A DNA stretch of 64,000 nt from positions 1,178,001 through 1,242,000 of the forward strand of contig NZ_FPEG01000003.1 in NCBI RefSeq assembly GCF_900117395.1, given 5' to 3'. Both the position numbers and the translations under genes were made by a program. The notes beneath the pieces were generated by a model that worked only from the letters and a program-made list of their open reading frames with translations, had not been told where the DNA came from and did no database searches. The DNA comes from Agrococcus sp. Marseille-P2731. Its GTDB lineage: Bacteria; Actinomycetota; Actinomycetes; Actinomycetales; Microbacteriaceae. Every line of letters begins with the position of its first letter. Position 1 is the first letter of the stretch. Shown piece after piece: positions 58,357-64,000 of this stretch.

Positions 58357-59604
58357 GTGGCGCAGTGGCGCACGCCCCTCGAGACCGAGGTCTGGGGCAT
58401 CCTCAACGTCACGCCCGACTCGTTCAGCGACGGCGGGCGCTACGTCGATCCGGGTGCCGCGATCGCGCACGCCCGCCGGCTGCGGGCGCAGGGTGCCGAT
58501 GTCATCGACATCGGTGGCGAGTCGACGAGGCCCGGTGCCGCGCCGATCGATCCCGCCGAGGAGCGGGCGCGCATCCTGCCGGTCGTCGAGGAGCTCGTGC
58601 GCGAGGGCGTCAGGGTCTCGGTCGACACGATCCACGCCTCCACCGCGCGGGCGGCGATGGCTGCCGGTGCCGAGATCATCAACGACGTCACCGCCGGGCT
58701 CCACGATCCCGAGATGCTGCGGACGGTCGCCGAAGGGGGCGCCCGCATCGTGCTCATGCACTCGCGCGGCATCGACGTGACGGTCGACACGCACTACGAC
58801 GACGTCGTGCGCGAGGTCGTCCGGCACCTCGACGAGCGCCGGCGCGCGGCGATCGCGGCTGGGATCGCCCGCGATCGCATCGTCCTCGATCCCGGCTTCG
58901 GGTTCTCGAAGGAGGCGGATGACAACTGGCGCCTGCTGGCGGGCCTCGACCGCGTGATCGGGCTGGGAGCCGCGGTGCTCGTCGGCACGAGCCGCAAGCG
59001 CTTCCTCGGCGAGCTGCTCGCCGCGGGCGCGACGCTCGAGGAGCGCGACGCCGCGACCGCCGCGACCTCGCTGCTCGCTGCGCAGACGAGCAGCAGCGTC
59101 TCGGTGCGCGTGCACGACGTCGCCTCGACCGTCGCCGCGCTGAGCGCGCTGGAGCGCACCCACCGGGCCATCGGAGAGGCGCACGCGAGCGCGCGTCCAG
59201 ACTGGAGCATCGCTCTGCCGCTGCCGGCGGCAGAGCGCCGCACGGGGGAGATCGCGCTGACGGGCATCCGCGCGCGCGGCCACCACGGCGTGCTGCCGCA
59301 GGAGCGTCGCGACGGGCAGGAGTTCGTCGTGGACGCGCGGCTCGAGCTCGACCTCTCTGGGGCCATCGCCAGCGACGACGTCGGCGACACCGTGCACTAC
59401 GGCGAGCTCGCCGAGCAGCTCGTCGACGCGGTCGAGCGCGACCCGCTCGACCTGATCGAGACGCTCGCCGACCGCCTCGCCGAGGTGTGCCTCGCGCACC
59501 CCCTGGTGCGACGCGCCTCCGTCACCGTGCACAAGCCCGCCGCGCCGATCGCGGTGCCCTTCGACGACGTCGCCGTCACGGTGCACCGGGAGCGCCAGTG
59601 GTGA
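58357..59604 (+). CDS. folP: Bifunctional dihydropteroate synthase / dihydroneopterin aldolase (FolP-FolB fusion)
   Basis: A 415-residue fusion of two folate enzymes. Residues 1 to about 270 are dihydropteroate synthase: WGILNVTPDSFSDGGRY, DVIDIGGESTRPGA, EIINDVTAG, LDPGFGFSKEADDNW and LVGTSRKRFLG. After a linker of about 28 residues, residues 299-415 are dihydroneopterin aldolase: LTGIRARGHHGVLPQERRDG, VGDTVHYGELAEQL, DLIETLADRLAEV and VTVHKPAAPIAVPFDDV. No stop or frameshift separates them. GGAGG lies six bases before GTG 58357. It is in the order folE-folP/folB-folK. Confidence 0.94.
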   Translation: MAQWRTPLETEVWGILNVTPDSFSDGGRYVDPGAAIAHARRLRAQGADVIDIGGESTRPGAAPIDPAEERARILPVVEELVREGVRVSVDTIHASTARAAMAAGAEIINDVTAGLHDPEMLRTVAEGGARIVLMHSRGIDVTVDTHYDDVVREVVRHLDERRRAAIAAGIARDRIVLDPGFGFSKEADDNWRLLAGLDRVIGLGAAVLVGTSRKRFLGELLAAGATLEERDAATAATSLLAAQTSSSVSVRVHDVASTVAALSALERTHRAIGEAHASARPDWSIALPLPAAERRTGEIALTGIRARGHHGVLPQERRDGQEFVVDARLELDLSGAIASDDVGDTVHYGELAEQLVDAVERDPLDLIETLADRLAEVCLAHPLVRRASVTVHKPAAPIAVPFDDVAVTVHRERQW

Positions 59605-60101
59605 GCTTCGCGCTCGAGCGCCGCGCCGTGCTGTCGCTCGGCGCCAACCTCGGCGACCGCCTCGTGACCATCGACGCGGCCGTGCGCGCCATCGAGGCCA
59701 TCGACGGCATCCGCGTGCTGCAGCGCTCGAGCGCCTGGGAGTCGCCCTCGTGGCACCCCGACGGCGAGGGTCTGACTCCCGACTACGTCAACATCGTGCT
59801 GATCGTCGGCACGCTCATGGAGCCCATCGACCTCCTCGATGCGCTCCAGGCGGTCGAGGATGCGCTGGGTCGCGAGCGCGCCGAGCGGTGGGGGAGTCGC
59901 ACGATCGACATCGACATCGTCGCGGTCGGCACCATCGAGCGCGCGAGCGACCGGCTGGTGCTGCCGCACCCGCGCGCGCACCAGCGGCAGTTCGTGCTGC
60001 AGCCCTGGCTCGAGCTGGATCCGGGCGCGGTGCTGCCGGGCCACGGTCCGATCGCCGAGCTCGCGGACTACGTCGACGGCGACGCCTGGAGGCTGCCGTG
60101 A
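59601..60101 (+). CDS. folK: 2-amino-4-hydroxy-6-hydroxymethyldihydropteridine pyrophosphokinase
   Basis: A 166-residue HPPK, which transfers pyrophosphate from ATP to the pterin product of the aldolase encoded just upstream. VLSLGANLGDRLVTIDAAV, SAWESPSWHPDG, the metal-binding SRTIDIDIVAVG and LVLPHPRAHQRQFVLQPWLE match the family. GTG 59601 overlaps the FolP-FolB stop by four bases; GTG 59598, one codon earlier, is equally possible. The length is typical. Confidence 0.94.
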   Translation: MSFALERRAVLSLGANLGDRLVTIDAAVRAIEAIDGIRVLQRSSAWESPSWHPDGEGLTPDYVNIVLIVGTLMEPIDLLDALQAVEDALGRERAERWGSRTIDIDIVAVGTIERASDRLVLPHPRAHQRQFVLQPWLELDPGAVLPGHGPIAELADYVDGDAWRLP

Positions 60102-60565
60102 CCCGCACGAGCGCGCCGACCGTCGTGCTGGCGGCGCTCGCCGCGGCAGCGCTCGCGTGGCTGCTCGAGTGGATGCTCGTGATGGGCGGGCGCGCGGCGA
60201 TCGTGCCCTCGTTCGCGCTCGGGCTGGCCCTCGCGCTCCTCGGCGCAGTGCTGCTCGTGCTCGCCTGGCCGGTGCGGCAGGCCGCGCAGGGCAAGCGGCG
60301 CATCGACTACCGCCACGCGACAACTGTGCTCGGCTTCGCGAAGGCATCCTCGATCGTCGGCGCCCTGCTCGCCGGCGCGGCGCTCGGCGCGCTCGGCTTC
60401 TTCGTGTCGAGGGCGGTCGTCGCCGAGGAGGCGGTGCTCGCGCTCGTCGTCGTCGCCGTCGGGGCTGCCGTGCAGCTCACGGCTGGCCTCGTCGCCGAGC
60501 GCTGGTGCGTGCTTCCGCCCGACGACGAGGACGACGTCGCCGTCAGGGCGGGCAGCGCCGCCTGA
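60098..60565 (+). CDS. DUF3180 membrane protein
   Basis: A 155-residue protein with four membrane helices, of the DUF3180 family that commonly follows folK in actinobacteria. TVLGFAKASSIVGALLAGAALGAL is the best-conserved-looking helix pair. It starts with GTG overlapping the folK stop by four bases and ends an operon from ftsH onward. Its function is unknown; the constant position suggests a link to folate or to the cell envelope, but nothing in the sequence shows which. Confidence 0.85.
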   Translation: MTRTSAPTVVLAALAAAALAWLLEWMLVMGGRAAIVPSFALGLALALLGAVLLVLAWPVRQAAQGKRRIDYRHATTVLGFAKASSIVGALLAGAALGALGFFVSRAVVAEEAVLALVVVAVGAAVQLTAGLVAERWCVLPPDDEDDVAVRAGSAA

Positions 60566-60568
60566 CCG

Positions 60569-61561
60569 CTAGCGGTCCGGCGCAGGCTGGAACGAGGTCA
60601 TCGACTCCTCGTCGAACGCCGCCTGCACCTCGGCCAGGCCGTCCTGGTTGACGTAGACGACGGACTGCGAGCCCTCCATGCCGGTGCCGAGCGTCGGCAT
60701 CGTGAAGGTCTGGATGTTCGAGCCGCTGATGCCGGCCATCGACGGCGCGAGCGACAGCACGGTGCCGAGGTCGACGGTGTCGGTCGTGGCGATGTAGGGC
60801 GAGACGGTCGCGAACAGGTCGGCGGCGCGGTTCGGGTTCGTGAGGTTCTCGCGCGTCATCAGCTGCGTCATCATGCCGCGCAGGAACGCGCGCTGGTTGT
60901 GCACGCGCTGGTAGTCACCGTCGCTGAAGGGGTAGCGGGCGCGCACGTAGATGAGCGCCTCCTCGCCCTCGAGGGTGATCTCGCCCTGCGGGTAGTCGTA
61001 GCCGTAGTAGGAGAAGGCGATGTCGTTGTTGACGGTCACGCCGCCGAGCGCCTCGGTGAGGCCCTCGAAGCCGTCGAAGTCGATGATCGCGACGTGGTCG
61101 ATGCGCTGGTCGATGAGCCCCTCGACGGTCTGCACCATGAGCGGCACGCCGCCGAAGGCGAGGGCGGCGTTGACCTTCGCCGAGCCGTGACCGGGGATCT
61201 CGACCCACGAGTCGCGCATGATCGACATGATCTGGATCGTCTCGCGGTCCGGCGGGATGTGCGCGACCAGGATGGTGTCGGCGCGGTCGCCCAGGTCGGT
61301 GAGCAGCGAGCCGTCAGCGGCGCGCGAGTCGCTGCCGAGCAGCAGCACGTTGATGGGCTGCGCCGGCCCCTCCGCGACCTCCGGTCGCAGCGACTCCTCG
61401 GGGAAGGCCGACTCGATGGTCTCCACCTGCTGCACCGAGGGGTTGATGCGCACGAAGTACCAGCCGATCGCCGCCAGCAGCGCCAGGACGATCACGCCGA
61501 CGATGCTCACCGCGATCCATCTGCCGACGTGCTTCTTCTGCTTCGAGGTCTCTGCCGTCAC
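60569..61561 (-). CDS. LytR-CpsA-Psr (LCP) family cell-wall polymer ligase
   Basis: A 330-residue protein with one N-terminal membrane helix (WIAVSIVGVIVLALLAAIGWYF) and an outer LCP domain, which joins undecaprenyl-linked glycopolymers to peptidoglycan. Motifs are INVLLLGSDSRAADG, DRADTILVAHIPPDRETIQI, MSIMRDSWVEIPGHGSAKVN with the catalytic arginine, and YPQGEITLEGEEALIYVRARY. GTG 61561 has GATACT six bases upstream, a leaderless start. It is convergent with DUF3180. Confidence 0.92.
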   Translation of the reverse strand: MTAETSKQKKHVGRWIAVSIVGVIVLALLAAIGWYFVRINPSVQQVETIESAFPEESLRPEVAEGPAQPINVLLLGSDSRAADGSLLTDLGDRADTILVAHIPPDRETIQIMSIMRDSWVEIPGHGSAKVNAALAFGGVPLMVQTVEGLIDQRIDHVAIIDFDGFEGLTEALGGVTVNNDIAFSYYGYDYPQGEITLEGEEALIYVRARYPFSDGDYQRVHNQRAFLRGMMTQLMTRENLTNPNRAADLFATVSPYIATTDTVDLGTVLSLAPSMAGISGSNIQTFTMPTLGTGMEGSQSVVYVNQDGLAEVQAAFDEESMTSFQPAPDR

Positions 61562-61567
61562 TGCGGC

Positions 61568-61573
61568 AGTATC
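61568..61573 (-). promoter_or_regulatory. -10 box GATACT for the LCP gene
   Basis: On the minus strand GATACT lies six bases before GTG 61561; leaderless pattern. Confidence 0.45.
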
Positions 61574-61684
61574 GCAGAAGCGCCGCTCAGGCTCCTCGCA
61601 CTAGCCTGGGACCCGGCAGCGGCAGGGCGTTCCCCGTGCCCGCTCGCCGCAGGCCCCATCGCCCCCCAGCAGCAGGAGGAACCC

Positions 61685-62179
61685 GTGGCAGAGCGCGTCG
61701 ACGTCGCCGGAGAGTGGCAGCGCATCAGCATGCGCTACGCCACGGTCGATTCCATCGGCACCGTCATCTGGTGGCTGATCCTCGGCGTCGGCGCGACCGT
61801 GCCGATCTGGCTTGTGAACGACGGAGCCATGCCCTGGTGGGGGTGGCTGCCGCTCGCCGCGGCTGTGCTCCTCATCGTGCTCGGCGTGCTCTTCGCGTTC
61901 CTGCGCACCCGCACGATCGGCTACCTGCAGCGGCAGGACGACCTGCTGGTGCGCCGCGGCATGCTCTTCCGCCGCTTCGTCGCGGTGCCCTACGGGCGCA
62001 TGCAGGTCGTCGACATCACGCAGGGCCCGATCGAGCGGATGTTCGGGCTCAAGACCTTGAAGTTCGTCACGGCAGCGGCGACGAGCGCCATCACGATCCC
62101 GGGCATGCCCGGCGACACGGCCGAGCAGCTGCGCGATCACCTCGTCGCGGTCTCGGAGTCCCGGCGGGCCGGCCTGTGA
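61685..62179 (+). CDS. Bacterial PH-domain membrane protein (YdbS-like)
   Basis: A 164-residue protein with two membrane helices (TVIWWLILGVGATVPIWLV and WLPLAAAVLLIVLGVLFAFL) and a bPH2 domain (about 75-160) with LLVRRGMLFRRFVAVPYGRMQVVDITQGPIE-type features; the stretch RMQVVDITQGPIERMFGL is the family hallmark. AGGAGGAA lies six bases before GTG 61685. Its stop overlaps the next gene by four bases. In Bacillus the related YdbS-YdbT pair affects resistance to antimicrobial peptides; here a two-protein membrane complex is likely. Confidence 0.9.
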   Translation: MAERVDVAGEWQRISMRYATVDSIGTVIWWLILGVGATVPIWLVNDGAMPWWGWLPLAAAVLLIVLGVLFAFLRTRTIGYLQRQDDLLVRRGMLFRRFVAVPYGRMQVVDITQGPIERMFGLKTLKFVTAAATSAITIPGMPGDTAEQLRDHLVAVSESRRAGL

Positions 62180-64000
62180 CCGACCCGCAGCAGCACGGGC
62201 AGCCGCCGACGCAGGCTCCGGCCGCCGCTCCGGCCGCCGCGCCCCAGGATGCGCGCGCGAAGGCCGCGGAGCTCGTCGACGGCGAGTGGCACCAGCTGCA
62301 CCCCGCGACCCCGCTGCTGCGCGGCGGCCTCGCGCTCATCATCTTCCTGGGCATCCTGGTCTCCACCTTCCGCGACCGCCTGATCGGCATCTTCGTGCCC
62401 GACGAGTTCGGCGGCGAGTGGGAGGACGACCCCTTCGGCGACTTCATCGTCGACCAGCTGCTGTGGGTGACGCTCGGCGTCATCGGCCTCGTGCTCGTGC
62501 TGATCCTGCTCTTCTGGGTCGCCTGGCGCGTCCACAAGTTCCGCATCACCGGTGACGCTGTCGAGGTGCAGCAGGGCATCTTCGTCAAGAAGCACCGTCG
62601 CGCGCCGCTCGCGCGCATCCAGGGCATCAACATCCAGAAGCCCTGGTTCGCCCGGCTGCTCGGCGCCTGCAAGTTCGAGATCCAGCAGGCCGGCAACGAC
62701 TCGAACGTCGACCTCAACTACCTGAGCTCGTCGGTGGCGGATGCGCTGCGGTACGAGATCATGGACCGCGCCTCCGGGCGCTCCTCGGCCGACGCGCAGC
62801 GCCTGGCAGCCGAGCGCCAGGGCGCCCAGGGCGGCGTGGTCGGCGACATCCTGCGGCCCGACGCCGAGATCTCCCACCTCGCACCCGACTCGCTCGTGCG
62901 CATCCCCGTCAAGCGCATCATCGCCTCGTCGCTGCTCGACGGCTGGATCGTCTGGGCTGTGCTCTACCTCGTCGGCACGCTCGTGCTGGTCCTCGTGCTG
63001 CAGCAGTGGTGGGTGGTGTTCTCCCTGCTGCCGGCCGGCATCGCGTTCTTCGCGGCCGGCATCCGGTCGCTCGGCGCGAAGCTGCGCTACTCGATCGCCG
63101 CGACGCCCGACGGCATCCGGCTCGCCTATGGGCTCGCATCCACGACGACCGAGATCCTGCCACCCGGGCGCATCTTCGCGCTGCAGGTCAAGCAGCCGCT
63201 GCTGTGGCGGCCGTTCGGCTGGTGGCAGGTCACCTTCACCCGCGCCGGCAAGACGACGAGCGACGGCTCGGGCCAGGGCGGGCAGAGCCAGCAGATGGCG
63301 AACTACCTGCTGCCGGTCGGCGACGTGCGCGACGTGCGCACGGTGATCTCGCTCGTGCTGCCGGAGCTCGCGCAGTCGCCGCTCGTCGACCAGGGCATGT
63401 TCGGCCAGGCGCCCGACGCCTTCGTCGTCAGCCCGCCGCGCGCCCGCACCTTCCGCTGGTTCTCCGTGCGCCGCAACGGCTTCCACGTGCACGACGCCGC
63501 CTTCCTGCTGCGCCACGGGCGCATCTGGCGCTCGCTGCAGCTGGTGCCGGGCGCTCGCGTGCAGTCGGTCGCGCTGCAGCAGGGCCCGATCTACGGCATG
63601 GCCCGGCTCGCGCGCGTGCAGTTCCACGTGCCCGGCTCGGTGCTCTCGCCGAGCATCGGCGCCCTCGACCAGCGGGATGCCTCGACGCTCTTCGAGCATG
63701 CGATGCGCACCGTCAAGACGGCGATCGATCGGGATGCCTCGGAGTCGTGGGCGTCGGCGCTCTCGCGCAACGCGGTGCTGCAGGCGGCGCCTGCGGTGCA
63801 GGACGGCCTGATGGCGCCGCCTCCGCCGCCGACGCAGCAGCAGGGGCAGCAGCAGTGGCGGGGCCAGCCCGGCCAGCAGCAGTGGCAGGCGCCGCAGGGC
63901 GAGCCGCAGCGGTGGCAGGCGCCGCATGGCCAGCCGCAGCAGTGGCAGCCGCCGCAACCGCCGCAACAGCGGCAGGGCGAGCCGCAGCAGTCGCAGCCGC
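62176..64000 (+). CDS. Large bacterial PH-domain membrane protein (YdbT-like), 3' end outside the window
   Basis: At least 608 residues, still open at the window end. After a Gln/Pro/Ala-rich lead, a first helix pair (LALIIFLGILVSTFR and VTLGVIGLVLVLILLFWVAW) is followed by PH repeats, the first with VQQGIFVKKHRRAPLARIQGI, then a second helix pair and two further PH-like repeats (IRLAYGLASTTTEILPPGRI and VHDAAFLLRHGRIWRSLQ). From about residue 550 the protein becomes a Gln/Pro/Trp repeat (GQPGQQQWQAPQGEPQ). GTG 62176 overlaps the YdbS-like stop by four bases. Confidence 0.88.
   Translation, partial: MTDPQQHGQPPTQAPAAAPAAAPQDARAKAAELVDGEWHQLHPATPLLRGGLALIIFLGILVSTFRDRLIGIFVPDEFGGEWEDDPFGDFIVDQLLWVTLGVIGLVLVLILLFWVAWRVHKFRITGDAVEVQQGIFVKKHRRAPLARIQGINIQKPWFARLLGACKFEIQQAGNDSNVDLNYLSSSVADALRYEIMDRASGRSSADAQRLAAERQGAQGGVVGDILRPDAEISHLAPDSLVRIPVKRIIASSLLDGWIVWAVLYLVGTLVLVLVLQQWWVVFSLLPAGIAFFAAGIRSLGAKLRYSIAATPDGIRLAYGLASTTTEILPPGRIFALQVKQPLLWRPFGWWQVTFTRAGKTTSDGSGQGGQSQQMANYLLPVGDVRDVRTVISLVLPELAQSPLVDQGMFGQAPDAFVVSPPRARTFRWFSVRRNGFHVHDAAFLLRHGRIWRSLQLVPGARVQSVALQQGPIYGMARLARVQFHVPGSVLSPSIGALDQRDASTLFEHAMRTVKTAIDRDASESWASALSRNAVLQAAPAVQDGLMAPPPPPTQQQGQQQWRGQPGQQQWQAPQGEPQRWQAPHGQPQQWQPPQPPQQRQGEPQQSQP
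63838..64000 (+). repeat. Gln/Trp/Pro-rich coding repeat
   Basis: Degenerate units around CAGCAGTGGCAGGCGCCGCAG encode QQWQAPQ, QRWQAPH and QQWQPPQ in the tail of the PH-domain protein and run off the window. It is a low-complexity cytoplasmic or surface tail, not an array of spacers. Confidence 0.7.

Noticed and set aside
1..64000. Prophage, insertion sequence, integron or biosynthetic gene cluster
   Set aside because: No integrase, transposase, phage structural gene, polyketide or peptide synthetase is visible, and gene order looks like stable core chromosome.
1..64000. Frequent GGATGC/GCATCC hexamers across the window
   Set aside because: They look over-represented, mostly as Ala-Asp-Ala and Ala-Ser codons, but without counting against a codon-aware background I cannot tell signal from codon preference.

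Overview
The window is chromosomal DNA of a very GC-rich actinobacterium. The gene order ppa / tilS-hpt-lipoprotein-ftsH-folE-folP/folB-folK-DUF3180 with an LCP wall ligase beside it, the TreXYZ trehalose operon, LmeA-like DUF2993 and PH-domain pairs all fit Micrococcales, most likely Microbacteriaceae. The genus cannot be fixed from the sequence alone. No phage, insertion sequence, CRISPR array or rRNA is visible, and gene density is high on both strands.

Region by region. 1-1347: end of a histidine kinase and its OmpR-type regulator. 1382-9682: a phosphotransferase, a luciferase-like monooxygenase / FMN reductase / MarR operon with a palindromic operator, two MFS transporters facing away from a 316-base gap with twin 14-base palindromes, and a UraA-type permease. 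9789-16603: VanZ-like protein, short UvrA-like ATPase, alpha/beta hydrolase, a domain-permuted lipoate ligase, TerC, a GNAT protein and MsrA. 16668-25161: a sugar or sugar-acid catabolic locus. A FucI-like isomerase and FGGY kinase diverge from a LacI regulator, followed by a tripartite (TctCBA-type) transporter and a DapA-superfamily lyase. An identical 11-base palindromic core lies in both control regions, so the two arms probably form one regulon.

25154-33043: a DUF4870 protein, tRNA-Gly(CCC), an ABM-like membrane protein, a flavoprotein disulfide reductase, DUF2993, an EamA exporter, an ABC-2 exporter pair and a YbaK deacylase. 33101-39509: glgX/treX, treY and treZ, which together turn glycogen into trehalose. 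treZ carries, in frame, a palindromic element that also occurs as tandem copies near 49.1-49.2 kb. 39655-50588: an epimerase, an unknown acidic protein, a GlxA-type regulator with a striking double inverted repeat, an amidohydrolase, an acyl-CoA oxidase, a fatty acid desaturase with an acyltransferase, a PNPOx-fold protein and an F420-reductase-like protein. 50660-50999: tRNA-Phe, tRNA-Asp and tRNA-Glu. 51288-64000: an M23 peptidase, ppa, tilS, hpt, ftsH, folate genes, an LCP protein and two PH-domain membrane proteins, the last running off the window.

A recurring feature is a TANNNT-like -10 box placed exactly six bases before the start codon, with no Shine-Dalgarno sequence, in about eighteen genes on both strands (a nineteenth has seven bases). 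This is the signature of leaderless transcripts and it was used to settle several starts. Genes inside operons instead overlap by 4 bases (ATGA/GTGA) or carry GGAGG-type sites.
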